Part shown: positions 44,434 through 54,532 of the stretch, in pieces
Layout: each line of letters begins with the position of its first letter
Position numbering within the stretch: position 1 is the first letter of the stretch
Assembly (NCBI RefSeq): GCF_900099605.1
Contig: NZ_FNDK01000006.1
Coordinates: 84,469-148,468 of the forward strand
Length of the DNA: 64,000 nucleotides
Direction of reading: 5' to 3'
DNA from: Alteribacillus persepolensis
Lineage (GTDB): Bacteria; Bacillota; Bacilli; Bacillales; Marinococcaceae
The notes under the pieces: generated by a model
Told to the model about the DNA's origin: nothing
Databases searched by the model: none
What the model saw: only the letters and a program-made list of their open reading frames with translations
Translations under genes and position numbers: made by a program

Positions 44434-45030
44434 ACAAAATATCGGATGGTGCAGTATTCTAGTCGATTCTCCATTCTCGAGGGCGGGCCTAAAAATCCGC
44501 TGAAGGGCACATCGATGAAGTTCCTAGTACCGGCTCGAAGCGCCCAGCTTTGGGTCGATATTGGGAGTAAAGGTGTAAGGGCGATCCACAACGGCATGTG
44601 GGCGTGAACCCTTACACCGCGGAGGCCTCTTATGGTGTCAGCATAAGAGGTAAGACCTGCAGTGCGTGCCAAAGGGAAGGTATGTATGCAGCGTAGCCTG
44701 CCTTGAGTGGAGCAGCGGGGAAGGTAATGTACAGGGTGATTATTTCCGTCGGCCAACGGATTGTCTTCCTTTTACCTGAAACCTGCTCTGCAAAAGAGGC
44801 TAAGAGAGTGGCACGGAATTGCCGAGGAAAACTCCTAGACTGTTCACATTCAGACGAATAAAGTGGATTACAGTGTGTTCTAAGTGGTAATCCAGTCTGA
44901 TGACCGGTGACGGCATCAAGTCGTTTTTAAAGGGAAACCACCAAAGCGGCGACGTTTTGGCAGACGACTGGGAAATCCTACTGGACCTAAGGCACAATGT
45001 TTACACTTTATTCGACCATCCGATATCTTA
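44434..45030 (+). ncRNA. ole: OLE RNA (ornate large extremophilic RNA)
   Basis: About 600 bases without a real gene, exactly between ispA and oapA, which is the known OLE locus. The ends pair: ATATCGGATGGT (44439-44450) with ACCATCCGATAT (45015-45026), a perfect 12-bp closing stem. Further long helices are GGTGTAAGGG (44572) with CCCTTACACC (44609), CCTCTTATG (44626) with CATAAGAGG (44642), and TGGATTAC (about 44874) with GTAATCCA (about 44886). OLE RNA forms membrane-bound ribonucleoproteins with OapA and OapB in extremophilic Firmicutes and is linked to alcohol, cold and Mg stress. The identity rests on locus, length, partner gene and folding; I cannot run the covariance model. Confidence 0.92.
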
Positions 45031-45081
45031 CATACGTTTATTTTAACCAGTATTCGTTCAAAATATTAGGTGAGAATATAA

Positions 45082-45675
45082 ATGATGAAAAATAAATGGA
45101 AAAGTTCTATACGCTGGAGCGTTATCATTGCCGTTATCACCCTGGTGTTAGCGGCTATTTTTTCAGTTATATCAACCGCTGTTTTAAGTGGAGTAGGCTG
45201 GGCTATTGGGATGGTGATCGTTTTTATTATCGTCTTTAGCGGTGTCTTTTTTGATATGATAGGAGTAGCAGCTACGGCAGCTTCTGAAAAACCGTTTCAT
45301 TCGATGGCAGCCAAAAAAGTACCTGGTGCTTACCACGCGATGAGGATAACAAGAAACGCGGACAAAGTCGCCAATTTCTGCGCAGATGTTATTGGCGACA
45401 TCTCCGGGGTAATCAGTGGAACGGCAGCGACATATGTCGTATTACAATTAACTTTTGCTGCGGGTGCTAGTGATGGAAGTTCGCTGCAATTTTTGTTAAA
45501 CGTAATATTTACAGCAGTTGTCGCAGCTTTAACGGTTGGAGGAAAGGCGTTAGGAAAAACGTTTGCTATCAGCTTTTCAACATCCATTATTTTTCAAGTC
45601 GGCCGTATTTTTTATGTCTTGGAACATAAATTAAAAGTTAAATTATTTTCTAAAAAGGGTACGAAGAAATCATAA
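45082..45675 (+). CDS. oapA: OLE RNA-associated membrane protein OapA
   Basis: 197 residues behind AGGTGAG; a second ATG follows directly at 45085. Four or so membrane spans include IIAVITLVLAAIFSVISTAVL and AIGMVIVFIIVFSGVFFDMIG. The cytosolic loop AASEKPFHSMAAKKVPGAYHAMRI and the basic C terminus (KVKLFSKKGTKKS) fit a protein that holds RNA at the membrane. Location directly after OLE RNA and before dxs is that of OapA in Bacillus halodurans. Confidence 0.93.
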   Translation: MMKNKWKSSIRWSVIIAVITLVLAAIFSVISTAVLSGVGWAIGMVIVFIIVFSGVFFDMIGVAATAASEKPFHSMAAKKVPGAYHAMRITRNADKVANFCADVIGDISGVISGTAATYVVLQLTFAAGASDGSSLQFLLNVIFTAVVAALTVGGKALGKTFAISFSTSIIFQVGRIFYVLEHKLKVKLFSKKGTKKS

Positions 45676-45708
45676 AAGTCTAAAACTCTGAAAGTGAGGG
45701 TTCGCTTC

Positions 45709-47598
45709 ATGGATATAGAATCAATAAAGGACCCGGCATTTTTGCAAACCTGCAGCCGAGACGATATGGAAAAGTTAGCGCAGGATATTCGTGACTTTCT
45801 CATAAAAAAATTATCGGTGACAGGCGGTCATCTAGGCCCGAACTTAGGTGTTGTAGAATTAACATTAGCTTTGCATTATCTCTATCAAACACCGAAAGAT
45901 AAAATTATTTGGGATGTCGGACACCAAGCATATGTTCATAAAATTTTAACAGGCAGGGCTCCTCAATTTGAAAGTTTGAGAAAATATCAAGGATTGTGTG
46001 GTTTTCCTAAGCGGGATGAAAGTGAACATGATGTATGGGAAACGGGACACAGTTCTACATCGCTCTCAGCAGCGATGGGGATGGCTGTTGCAAGAGATAT
46101 TAAAGGATCTTCAGATAACATTGCGGCTGTCATTGGGGATGGTGCACTTACTGGTGGAATGGCGCTTGAGGCACTTAATCATATCGGTCATGAGCAAACG
46201 AATTTGACGATTATCTTAAATGATAATGAAATGTCCATTGCCCCTAATGTGGGAGCACTCCACAGCATTCTTGGACGTTTGCGTACCACTGGCAGATATC
46301 AAAAAGTAAAAGAAGATGTTGAATATCTCATAAAAAAAATCCCGGCTTTTGGCGGCCGGCTAGCTACGACAGCGGAAAGAGTAAAAGACAGTTTGAAGTA
46401 TCTACTTGTTTCTGGCATGTTCTTTGAAGAGATGGGCTTTACATATCTCGGGCCTGTTGATGGCCATGATATGGATGATTTGTTGTCGAACATCCAATAC
46501 GCAAGAGATACAGATGGTCCAGTTATTGTTCATGTATTAACCAAAAAAGGAAAAGGCTATGCTCCTGCAGAAAATGACGCAAAGGGAACGTGGCATGGGC
46601 TGGGGCCATATAAAATTGAATCAGGAGAAGTGGTGAAAAAGCCAGGTCCTCCAGCGTACAGTGCAGTGTTTAGCAATACGCTGCAAAAATTGGCGCAGGA
46701 AGATGAGCGAATTGTTGCTTTAACTGCAGCAATGCCAGGCGGCACGAAGTTAGACCAGTTCGGTGCAAAATTTCCTCAGCGCATGTTTGACGTTGGTATT
46801 GCAGAGCAGCATGCAACAACAATGGCTGGAGGCTTAGCTGCACAAGGGATGAAGCCGGTATTTGCTGTGTACTCGACATTTTTGCAAAGAGGATATGACC
46901 AGCTTGTCCATGATGTTTGCAGACAAAATTTAAATGTATTTTTTGCAATCGATAGAGCCGGCCTAGTTGGTGCAGACGGTGAAACACACCAAGGTGTCTT
47001 CGACATTGCCTACTTGAGGCATTTGCCTAACATGAAAATTTTAATGCCCAAAGATGAAAATGAACTGCAGCATATGGTGTATACTGCTGTGCAATACGAT
47101 AATGGTCCCATTGCTGTACGTTATCCGCGCGGAAACGGCCTCGGTGTGGAGATGGATAAAGAGTTAAAGAAAATGGAAATCGGCAAGTGGGAAGTGCTGC
47201 GGGATGGAAAAGATGCAACGATTTTATCTTTTTCCACGATGCTTCCCATTGCGATAGAAGCAGCTGAAGCTTTGGCAGAAAAAAATATTGATGTACGTGT
47301 GGTGAATGCACGCTCAGCAAAGCCGCTTGATGAAGGTTTGTTAGAAGAGCTGCAAGAAGAAGGAGCTCCGATTTTAACTCTAGAAGAGGCAGCGTTAAAA
47401 GGAAGCTTTGGCAGTGCCGTTTTAGAACATTACCACGATGCTGGTTTTCATCATATGGTAATTGAGCGGATGGGCATTCCTGACAGATATATTGAACACG
47501 GCAGTGTCGGGGAGCTGTATGAAGAGATCGGCCTGACCAAAGATGAAGTTGTATCAAAAATGTATACGCTTGTACCAAGAAAACAACAAAGGGCGTAG
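45709..47598 (+). CDS. dxs: 1-deoxy-D-xylulose-5-phosphate synthase
   Basis: 629 residues from the ATG at 45709 with GTGAGGG upstream; an in-frame GTG at 45694 is too early. First step of the MEP isoprenoid pathway. Thiamine diphosphate motif [18 protein letters not shown], substrate histidine in [10 protein letters not shown], and the transketolase block [15 protein letters not shown]. It supplies precursors for IspA upstream. Confidence 0.96.
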   Translation: MDIESIKDPAFLQTCSRDDMEKLAQDIRDFLIKKLSVTGGHLGPNLGVVELTLALHYLYQTPKDKIIWDVGHQAYVHKILTGRAPQFESLRKYQGLCGFPKRDESEHDVWETGHSSTSLSAAMGMAVARDIKGSSDNIAAVIGDGALTGGMALEALNHIGHEQTNLTIILNDNEMSIAPNVGALHSILGRLRTTGRYQKVKEDVEYLIKKIPAFGGRLATTAERVKDSLKYLLVSGMFFEEMGFTYLGPVDGHDMDDLLSNIQYARDTDGPVIVHVLTKKGKGYAPAENDAKGTWHGLGPYKIESGEVVKKPGPPAYSAVFSNTLQKLAQEDERIVALTAAMPGGTKLDQFGAKFPQRMFDVGIAEQHATTMAGGLAAQGMKPVFAVYSTFLQRGYDQLVHDVCRQNLNVFFAIDRAGLVGADGETHQGVFDIAYLRHLPNMKILMPKDENELQHMVYTAVQYDNGPIAVRYPRGNGLGVEMDKELKKMEIGKWEVLRDGKDATILSFSTMLPIAIEAAEALAEKNIDVRVVNARSAKPLDEGLLEELQEEGAPILTLEEAALKGSFGSAVLEHYHDAGFHHMVIERMGIPDRYIEHGSVGELYEEIGLTKDEVVSKMYTLVPRKQQRA

Positions 47599-47601
47599 AA
47601 G

Positions 47602-48435
47602 ATGAAAAAAGAACGAATTGATGTATTGCTAGTAGAAAAAGGGTATTTTGATTCGCGAGAAAAAGCAAAGCGTTCAATTATGGCGGGACTCGTTTTAGCA
47701 GATGAAGAACGCATTGATAAACCAGGGATGAAAGTAGACACTTCCATTAATATTCGTATCAAAGGACAAGAAACACCGTATGTAAGCCGGGGCGGTTTGA
47801 AGCTTGAAAAAGCGCTTCAAGTTTTTCCATTAGAAATGAAGGACAAGCTTGTCCTTGATATTGGTGCCTCTACCGGAGGGTTTACAGATTGTGCCCTGCA
47901 GAACGGGGCACAGTTAGTGTATGCGGTGGATGTGGGATACAATCAGTTATCTTGGAAGTTAAGGCAGCATGAACAAGTTGAAGTTATGGAGCGGTACAAT
48001 TTTCGTTACGCCAAAATGGAAGATTTTAAAAAAGGTGCTCCCAATGTGGCTGTGGCGGATGTTTCCTTCATTTCGCTGAAGCTGTTGCTGCCTCCTTTAA
48101 CAGAGATATTAGAAGAAAACAGTTCGCTCTGTTTATTAATCAAACCTCAATTTGAAGCTGGAAAAGACAAAGTAGGCAAAAAAGGTGTTGTCAGAGATAA
48201 ACAAACCCACCACATGGTTATTTCTGATATCCTCTCCTTTGCCTCATCGTTAGGTTTTACGCCGCAGGGGCTTGATTTTTCGCCGATAACCGGCGGAGAT
48301 GGAAACATTGAATTTCTTTTATTTATGCAGTGGCTTTCGGATAACGCGAGGACAAAAAACAATCTTGATCAAGATATTCAGACGGTAGTCAACAATGCTC
48401 ATCAACAGTTTCAACACGTTCGGCGAAGCAGATAA
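47602..48435 (+). CDS. yqxC: TlyA-family RNA methyltransferase YqxC
   Basis: 277 residues. An N-terminal S4 RNA-binding domain (ERIDVLLVEKGYFDSREKAKRSIMAGLV) is joined to an FtsJ-like methyltransferase domain with the SAM motif LDIGASTGGFTDCALQNGA. TlyA proteins 2'-O-methylate rRNA; the B. subtilis target is not firmly known. Directly after dxs (3-base gap). Confidence 0.93.
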   Translation: MKKERIDVLLVEKGYFDSREKAKRSIMAGLVLADEERIDKPGMKVDTSINIRIKGQETPYVSRGGLKLEKALQVFPLEMKDKLVLDIGASTGGFTDCALQNGAQLVYAVDVGYNQLSWKLRQHEQVEVMERYNFRYAKMEDFKKGAPNVAVADVSFISLKLLLPPLTEILEENSSLCLLIKPQFEAGKDKVGKKGVVRDKQTHHMVISDILSFASSLGFTPQGLDFSPITGGDGNIEFLLFMQWLSDNARTKNNLDQDIQTVVNNAHQQFQHVRRSR

Positions 48436-48605
48436 TGGCTTTCTGTTTCGCTTGAATGTCCCTCCCTTTTTATTCATTTCCCTTCTGGATTGTTATCTTT
48501 AATCAAAAGTTTGTATAAATATGAAAAATCAGTTATTATAAACATATCTTACATACAATAACAAAGAAAAAATACGTGTTTTTCAAAATGAAAGTGGGGA
48601 TATGT

Positions 48606-49055
48606 GTGAATAAAGGACAGCGTCATATCAAAATTAGAGAATTAATAACGGAATCCGATGTTGAAACTCAAGACGAATTAGTCGATGGTCTTAAACAAGC
48701 CGGATACAACGTAACACAAGCCACAGTTTCTAGAGATATTAAAGAGCTGCATCTTGTGAAGGTTCCGACTATGGACGGAAGGTATAAGTACAGTCTGCCG
48801 GCAGACCAACGTTTTAATCCATTGCAAAAACTGAAACGAGCGCTTGTTGACAGCTTCATTGGAGTGGACCAAGCCGATAATTTGATTGTCATGAAGACAC
48901 TGCCTGGCAACGCGAATGCCGTAGCTGTGCTCATTGATAATCTTGATTGGGAAGAGATATTAGGTACGATTTGCGGGGATGATACTATTCTTATTATTTG
49001 CAGAGATAAGCAACAAGCTGGTCCGATTGTCGACCGCTTTCTGGATATGCTTTAA
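48606..49055 (+). CDS. argR: Arginine repressor ArgR/AhrC
   Basis: 149 residues, the same length as B. subtilis AhrC, from a GTG at 48606 behind AGTGGGGA. N-terminal winged helix ([38 protein letters not shown]) and C-terminal hexamer and arginine-binding domain ([13 protein letters not shown]). It controls arginine synthesis and breakdown, possibly including the arginase at 8667. Confidence 0.95.
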   Translation: MNKGQRHIKIRELITESDVETQDELVDGLKQAGYNVTQATVSRDIKELHLVKVPTMDGRYKYSLPADQRFNPLQKLKRALVDSFIGVDQADNLIVMKTLPGNANAVAVLIDNLDWEEILGTICGDDTILIICRDKQQAGPIVDRFLDML

Positions 49056-49078
49056 TTACTAACCATCGGGGTGTTTGC

Positions 49079-50800
49079 ATGCTCGAAGAACTTTCCATTA
49101 AAAATTTTGCTATTATTGATGAACTGTCTGTATCATTTGGGGAAGGATTAACGGTATTAACGGGCGAAACGGGAGCCGGTAAATCCATTATTATGGATGC
49201 AATCAGCTTGTTAATTGGTGGCAGAAGTTCGGTTGAATATGTACGTCACGGTGAAAATCGAGCAGAAATTGAAGGATTATTTCGTATCAGCCCGTATCAT
49301 CCGTCCAAAGATAAGCTTGAAGAAGCAGGTATTGAAGTGGAAGAAGGGATGGTTGTATTACGGCGGGATATTACCGCAAAAGGGAAAAGTGTCTGCCGTA
49401 TTAACGGAAAGCTGGTTACATTGGCTATTTTGCGTGAAGCGGGCCAGTCACTTGTAGATATTCATGGCCAGCATGAGCACCATGAATTAATGCAGCCAGA
49501 AAAACATATTACGATGTTAGACCGGTTTTCCGGAAGAAAATTACAAGAAGCGTTGGACGATTACAAAAAGCACTATGACAGATTTACAAGGCTGTTATCC
49601 GAATTGAAGAAGTGGAAAGAAATCGATCAAGAGGCAGCGAATCGATTAGATTTTATTGCGTTTCAACTCCAAGAAATAGAAGAAGCACAATTAATTCCGG
49701 GAGAAGATGAGGAGTTAGAAAAAGAGCGACATATATTAGCAAACAGTGAAAAGTTATATAAACAGCTGCATTCTACATATGAAGGTATTTATGGAGAAGG
49801 AAAGGCCCTAGACTGGGCTTCTCATGCGATGAATGATATGGAAGAAGCTGCCCGCATTGATGAAAATGTAGAGAATATCAGTGAGAACATCCATTCCGCT
49901 TATTATATGCTCGAAGAAGCCGCGTTTTCACTAAGAAGTTATATTGATACTTTATCCTTTCATCCGGAAAGACTGAATGAGATTGAAGCAAGGTTGGCGG
50001 AAATAAAGAAGTTAAAGCGAAAATACGGCAGCACCGTGAATGAAATACTTGAGTATGCTGCTGCCATGGAAGAAGAAAAAGACACGCTGGAAAATAAAGA
50101 TCAAAAAATTCAGCAATGGCAAAAAGAACTGGAGTCTCTAGCACTTGATTTATTAGCTGAAGCCGAAACGTTAACCGATTTACGCCGGCAGGCAGCAGAT
50201 GTACTTTCGGAAAAAGTGAAAAAGGAATTACAAGCATTGTATATGGAAAAAGCCCGTATGCAAGTGGAGATGAAAGATGTACAAACGGGACAGCCATTTA
50301 CATTTGCAGATCAAAAACGTTATTTTAATCAGCGCGGCAAAGATAAAGTGGAATTTTTACTTGCAACAAATGCTGGTGAACCATTAAAACCGTTGGCAAA
50401 AGTTGCTTCCGGCGGAGAAATTTCCAGAATTATGCTGGCTTTAAAAGCGATTTTGTCGGATTATCAGCATGTCACTACCTTTATTTTTGATGAAGTAGAT
50501 ACTGGTGTCAGCGGGCGTGTTGCGCAAGCGATTGCACAAAAAATATATGAGGTATCCATTGACTCGCAAGTGCTTTGTATTTCCCACCTTCCGCAAGTGG
50601 CTGCGATGGCTGATCACCATTTGTACATTGAAAAAGCCGAAAAAAATAATCGTGTTATGACAACAGTGCACCCAATAAATGGGAAAGAAAAAACGGATGA
50701 AATTGCCAGAATGATGTCAGGTGTGACGATTACCGAACTGACTCGAGAAAATGCTCATGAGTTACTAACGATGGCGGACAAAATGAAATCCAAAACATGA
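49079..50800 (+). CDS. recN: DNA repair protein RecN
   Basis: 573 residues, SMC-like. Walker A is GETGAGKSI at about 29-37, the ABC signature is KVASGGEISRIMLALK, and Walker B is TFIFDEVDTGVSG. A central coiled coil (about 155-370) separates the two halves of the ATPase head. It gathers ends at double-strand breaks. It ends in a strong terminator. Confidence 0.95.
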   Translation: MLEELSIKNFAIIDELSVSFGEGLTVLTGETGAGKSIIMDAISLLIGGRSSVEYVRHGENRAEIEGLFRISPYHPSKDKLEEAGIEVEEGMVVLRRDITAKGKSVCRINGKLVTLAILREAGQSLVDIHGQHEHHELMQPEKHITMLDRFSGRKLQEALDDYKKHYDRFTRLLSELKKWKEIDQEAANRLDFIAFQLQEIEEAQLIPGEDEELEKERHILANSEKLYKQLHSTYEGIYGEGKALDWASHAMNDMEEAARIDENVENISENIHSAYYMLEEAAFSLRSYIDTLSFHPERLNEIEARLAEIKKLKRKYGSTVNEILEYAAAMEEEKDTLENKDQKIQQWQKELESLALDLLAEAETLTDLRRQAADVLSEKVKKELQALYMEKARMQVEMKDVQTGQPFTFADQKRYFNQRGKDKVEFLLATNAGEPLKPLAKVASGGEISRIMLALKAILSDYQHVTTFIFDEVDTGVSGRVAQAIAQKIYEVSIDSQVLCISHLPQVAAMADHHLYIEKAEKNNRVMTTVHPINGKEKTDEIARMMSGVTITELTRENAHELLTMADKMKSKT

Positions 50801-50828
50801 AAAGCTGACCAAAACAGGTCAGCTTTTT
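50800..50828 (+). terminator. recN terminator
   Basis: AAAGCTGACC and GGTCAGCTTT around AAAACA, then TTTTG. Confidence 0.88.
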
Positions 50829-50915
50829 TGTTTTTTCCAGCTTATAAATCCTTTCTCACGAGGCAACTATATGAATACAACAGATTATTACATTGGGACG
50901 AGGAGGATGCAGTGA

Positions 50916-52169
50916 ATGGATTGGGGGAGAAAATTAGTTGGAATTATATCCATTGCTTTATTTACGCTAGCTATAATGAATCCAGCTGTACAAACTTTTT
51001 TAAACATACCGAATGAAATCGTTATGTTTGAATCAGACTGGGAAGATAATCAAGCATCACAGGCGATGAAAGATCGTTTGGATATAAAGGATCAAAATCA
51101 AACAAAGGTTAAAATGACTGAAAATCAAAAACAATCAAACACAACAGTAAAAGTGGCATCCATGCCCGCGAAACAAACAAATATTAAAACGCTGCCAGAT
51201 ATTAAAGTTGTACCAGGCGGGGATTCTATTGGTGTGAAACTCCAGTCAGACGGTGTCATGGTCGTGGGCTTTCATGATGTGAAAGCTGGTGATAAGAGGG
51301 CATCACCTGCAAGAGAAGCGGGAATGAAAGTCGGAGACCGCATTGTTGAAATGAATGGCAACAAAGTGACACAACTAGAGGACGTTGTAAAAGAAATTAA
51401 GGCGGCTGAAGATGCTGATAAACTGTCAGTGAAAGTAAAAAGAGGCCAAGAAGAAAAGTCAATGGATATTAACTTGCATCAGAGCACAGATGGTAATGTG
51501 ATGGGCGCTTATATCCGCAATGCAGCATCTGGGGTAGGCACACTTACTTTTTATGAACCAGCAAGCGGGAAATTTGGAGCACTAGGTCACGTAATTACTG
51601 ACTCAGATACAAAAAAACCGATTATTGTAGATAACGGGACAATTGTACGTTCATCTGTGACAGCCATCGAAAGAGGGGCAAATGGCAGACCGGGGGAAAA
51701 ACAAGCTGTACTATCAACTGGCAGTGACGTGCTCGGAAACGTAACGAAAAACAGCTCGTTTGGCGTATTTGGTATGTTAGATCAAAATAAAGTATTAAAA
51801 CGATCCTTTTATGAAGAACCTCTGCCCGTTGCATTTGCTAATGAAGTGAAAAAAGGCCCGGCGCAAATATTAACAGTGGTTGAAGGCGAAAAGGTGGAAA
51901 AGTTTGATATTGAAATCGTTCAGTCCATACCGCAAATGCATGCAGCATCAAAAGGGATGGTTATTAAAGTGACGGATGAAAAACTTTTAGAAAAAACCGG
52001 AGGCATCATTCAAGGGATGAGCGGAAGTCCTATTATTCAAGATGGCAAGCTGATTGGAGCAGTTACTCACGTATTTGTAAATGATGCAACGTCTGGGTAT
52101 GCTTCTCATATTGAATGGATGCTTGAAGAGGCAGGAATTGAAACGTATGCCGATGAACGGGCAAGTTAG
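50916..52169 (+). CDS. spoIVB: SpoIVB sporulation serine peptidase (S55)
   Basis: 417 residues from an ATG behind GAGGAGG. N-terminal membrane anchor (about 6-28), PDZ domain (about 100-180, with SPAREAGMKVGDRIVEMNG) and S55 protease domain with the His in FGALGHVITD and the Ser in IQGMSGSPIIQDGKLIGAVTH (about 369-371). Made in the forespore and secreted, it cleaves SpoIVFA to switch on sigma-K in the mother cell. Confidence 0.95.
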   Translation: MDWGRKLVGIISIALFTLAIMNPAVQTFLNIPNEIVMFESDWEDNQASQAMKDRLDIKDQNQTKVKMTENQKQSNTTVKVASMPAKQTNIKTLPDIKVVPGGDSIGVKLQSDGVMVVGFHDVKAGDKRASPAREAGMKVGDRIVEMNGNKVTQLEDVVKEIKAAEDADKLSVKVKRGQEEKSMDINLHQSTDGNVMGAYIRNAASGVGTLTFYEPASGKFGALGHVITDSDTKKPIIVDNGTIVRSSVTAIERGANGRPGEKQAVLSTGSDVLGNVTKNSSFGVFGMLDQNKVLKRSFYEEPLPVAFANEVKKGPAQILTVVEGEKVEKFDIEIVQSIPQMHAASKGMVIKVTDEKLLEKTGGIIQGMSGSPIIQDGKLIGAVTHVFVNDATSGYASHIEWMLEEAGIETYADERAS

Positions 52170-52419
52170 GAGCTGTGTCAAAAGCCGCTAACCGGAAAAA
52201 TCCATAAGAAGATACAACTGGTTCATGGTGTAATCTTGGAAAGGGACCTTTTGGTTTTTCAGAAAAATCGCCTGCTTTCGTTTATGTAGTGGATGGATAC
52301 CTTCATGACACGAAAAGCGGCGGTTTTTTGTATGCGTAACATGAAAAGAGAGTTCTAAATTTAAAGGCGAAATGAAGATAGGGAGTACTTTGTTCGTTTC
52401 ACCGTCTTTGAATGGTGAT

Positions 52420-52612
52420 CAGGAAGACGTCGGCTAAGACTAGTCACATCGTGCGGCCAACGCTGGTACTAGCATATCCTGTGCGTCGAAGCAAACACTG
52501 AAAATCCACCGCCGGTGAAATTCCATCGGTTAGCTGAAGCCTTGCCTGCGGCAGAGAAACAGAAGAAGCCATTCACTCATGGGGCGGATATAAGTTATTC
52601 GTCACACATCTT
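52420..52612 (+). mobile_element. Possible orphan tnpB 3' end / omega-RNA-like remnant
   Basis: The run GTGCGGCCAACGCTGGTA, then AGCATATCCTGTGCGT, then GGTTAGCTGAAGCCTTGCC, then AACAGAAGAAGCCATTCACTC and a GGGGCGGAT stem, reads like the RNA scaffold and right end of IS1341-type elements as I remember them. No TnpB coding sequence precedes it, and the last stem is imperfect. Confidence 0.4.
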
Positions 52613-52636
52613 ATAGAGCCGAAAAGGTCTGTAAAC

Positions 52637-52674
52637 GGGCTGTTTTTATGATCCTTTGCTGCAGCCCTTTTTTT
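52637..52674 (+). terminator. Terminator in the spoIVB-spo0A gap
   Basis: GGGCTG and CAGCCC around a 19-base loop, then seven T residues. Confidence 0.6.
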
Positions 52675-53147
52675 ACTTTAAAAACATTTACATACATAAA
52701 AGAAATATCGTATAAGGAAAAGGACGGGGCAGCTTTTTCACTAACGGCTGGAAGGTATGTTGATTCCGCGCTTAACATAGGAGAATTTTTACGAAATAAG
52801 AAGGGATTTTTAATATATGTTGCCGGATGTTCTATTTTATAAACGACAATATGACATCCTTTTTCTCTGATGGACAGCTTTTTATAGACGATTCAATGAT
52901 GTTTTTCTTTCTTTTCTAGAAGAAAAATAAGCTTTCGTAAACTGCAGCTCTCTGTTATAAAACCGGTATAAACAAATGGAACGGATTTCAGGTGGATCAG
53001 CATTGTGCATACGAAAAATAACAAAATGCATACATTAAAAAATATGTCAAATGCCAAAATACTACAAAATTTGTAGATATCTAAAGATGACGGGAGCTGC
53101 ACAATATTTTTGAAGAATTTAGAAATAAGGAAAGGGTATTTTGTAGT

Positions 53148-53157
53148 CTTGTCGAAA
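53148..53157 (+). promoter_or_regulatory. 0A box in the spo0A promoter region
   Basis: CTTGTCGAAA contains the Spo0A-binding core TGTCGAA, about 60 bases before the spo0A start, as expected for autoregulation. GAAT just downstream could be a sigma-H -10, but the -35 spacing is unclear. Confidence 0.5.
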
Positions 53158-53214
53158 GGAATAAACAGACAATATTTACAGGTATGCAGTTCATTATAAA
53201 AAGGAGGTACCACG

Positions 53215-54012
53215 TTGAATAACATAAAAGTTTGTATAGCAGATGATAACCGGGAGCTGGTGGGACTATTAAATGAATATATAGGTGCACAGGAAGATAT
53301 GGAAGTGGTCGGAACCGCTTATAATGGCCAGGAATGCTTGACGCTGGTAGAAGAAACACATCCAGATGTACTGGTTTTGGATATTATTATGCCTCACTTG
53401 GATGGTTTAGCGGTGTTAAATAAAATCAACTCTGGGGAGTATCCTAAGCGTCCGAAAATTATTATGTTAACAGCTTTTGGACAAGAAGACGTGACTAAGA
53501 AAGCAGTTCATTTGGGAGCATCTTATTATGTGTTAAAACCATTTGACATGGAAACCCTTATTTCCAATATACGCGAAGTATGCGGTGAAGATTCTACTGT
53601 GATCCAACCGGCGGTGAGTCAGACGAATGCCCGTGAGAACACGAAAGAAGGTACAGAAATTAATTTGAGTCAAAGTATTACAAATATTATTCACGAAATT
53701 GGTGTGCCTGCTCATATTAAAGGCTATATGTATTTACGCGAAGCGATTTCGATGGTCTATAACGATATTGACTTATTAGGATCTATCACAAAAGTACTTT
53801 ATCCAGACATTGCGAAAAAATACAATACAACATCCAGCAGAGTAGAACGCGCAATCCGGCATGCAATAGAAGTTGCCTGGAGCAGAGGGAATTTTGAGTC
53901 TATTTCACGTATGTTTGGTTACACCATCAACGTTTCCAAAGCAAAGCCGACGAATTCAGAATTCATTGCTATGGTAGCAGATAAATTGCGTTTGGAACAT
54001 AAAGTCAGCTAA
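53215..54012 (+). CDS. spo0A: Sporulation master response regulator Spo0A
   Basis: 265 residues from a TTG behind AAGGAGG. Receiver domain with Asp10, Asp11 and the phosphorylated Asp56 in [13 protein letters not shown], the Thr in MLTAFG and the Lys in YYVLKPFD. The C-terminal domain has the recognition helix [19 protein letters not shown]. It is the end point of the phosphorelay. The Asn/Thr-rich linker (about 125-150) is variable, as usual. Confidence 0.97.
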   Translation: MNNIKVCIADDNRELVGLLNEYIGAQEDMEVVGTAYNGQECLTLVEETHPDVLVLDIIMPHLDGLAVLNKINSGEYPKRPKIIMLTAFGQEDVTKKAVHLGASYYVLKPFDMETLISNIREVCGEDSTVIQPAVSQTNARENTKEGTEINLSQSITNIIHEIGVPAHIKGYMYLREAISMVYNDIDLLGSITKVLYPDIAKKYNTTSSRVERAIRHAIEVAWSRGNFESISRMFGYTINVSKAKPTNSEFIAMVADKLRLEHKVS

Positions 54013-54115
54013 TGCTTGGGTACGAAGAGACACCGAACGTTTTACTGCACAACACTGCTCAGCAAATATTCAAGAGAAATGACAAAACATGTGTCGCTAA
54101 CCTTCATCATTTTTC

Positions 54116-54160
54116 ACCTTCTATTCAATTGTAAAAGAAATGAATAGAAGGTATTTTTTT
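54116..54160 (+). terminator. spo0A terminator
   Basis: ACCTTCTATTCA and TGAATAGAAGGT, then ATTTTTTTG. Confidence 0.87.
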
Positions 54161-54218
54161 GTCTTGTTATATGAAGGAATAAAGGAGTTTTTTGTGTAAA
54201 TGAAACCGCCCAATTCCA

Positions 54219-54425
54219 TTATTGAGGTGGATTGTTTTGCGCAGAAGAAATATAGGACTGAAATAACCGGGACACTGTCGATGAGCTTTCTGTATACGGG
54301 CGCATTTGTCTGATGGTATCAGAAGAAGGTTCATACTGAATAACATAGTTTTCTCCATTATACGAAGCCAAATACATATCAAAGCCATGTCGTGATTCGA
54401 TAAATTGAAACACCTTTCCTGCCAC
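54219..54425 (-). CDS. Small unknown soluble protein
   Basis: 68 residues from a GTG behind GGAGCGAG. The sequence VFQFIESRHGFDMYLASYNGENYVIQYE has the look of a real folded beta-rich domain, followed by a Ser-rich helix and an Asn/Pro-rich end. No family recognised. It lies between spo0A and the steA gene, facing the other way. Confidence 0.5.
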   Translation of the reverse strand: MAGKVFQFIESRHGFDMYLASYNGENYVIQYEPSSDTIRQMRPYTESSSTVSRLFQSYISSAQNNPPQ

Positions 54426-54532
54426 CTCGCTCCATTTGTGTATTTTATGTGTTATCTTTTTCTGTTCCGCGGTATTTATGCATGTAAACCCTTATGTTTG
54501 GACCATACTAATACGCAGAAGGGGTGAAACGC

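Larger units (their letters stand above)
52170..53214. other. Long gap between spoIVB and spo0A
   Basis: 1045 bases with no convincing gene. It starts with GAGCTGTGTCAAAAGCC, an IS-end-like motif. Bases 52420-52610 resemble the 3' end of a tnpB (IS200/IS605) element. A terminator follows at 52637-52674, then an AT-rich region leading to the spo0A promoters. Short open frames at 52648-52842 (plus) and 52893-53225 (minus) lack ribosome-binding sites. Confidence 0.5.

Noticed and set aside
44380..44756. Open reading frames on both strands after ispA (44380-44607 plus, 44394-44756 minus)
   Set aside because: They lie inside the OLE RNA, have no ribosome-binding site and show no protein-like composition.
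52648..53225. Short frames before spo0A (52648-52842 plus, 52893-53225 minus)
   Set aside because: The first begins inside a terminator; the second is antisense to the spo0A promoter region, Phe/Cys-rich and without a site.
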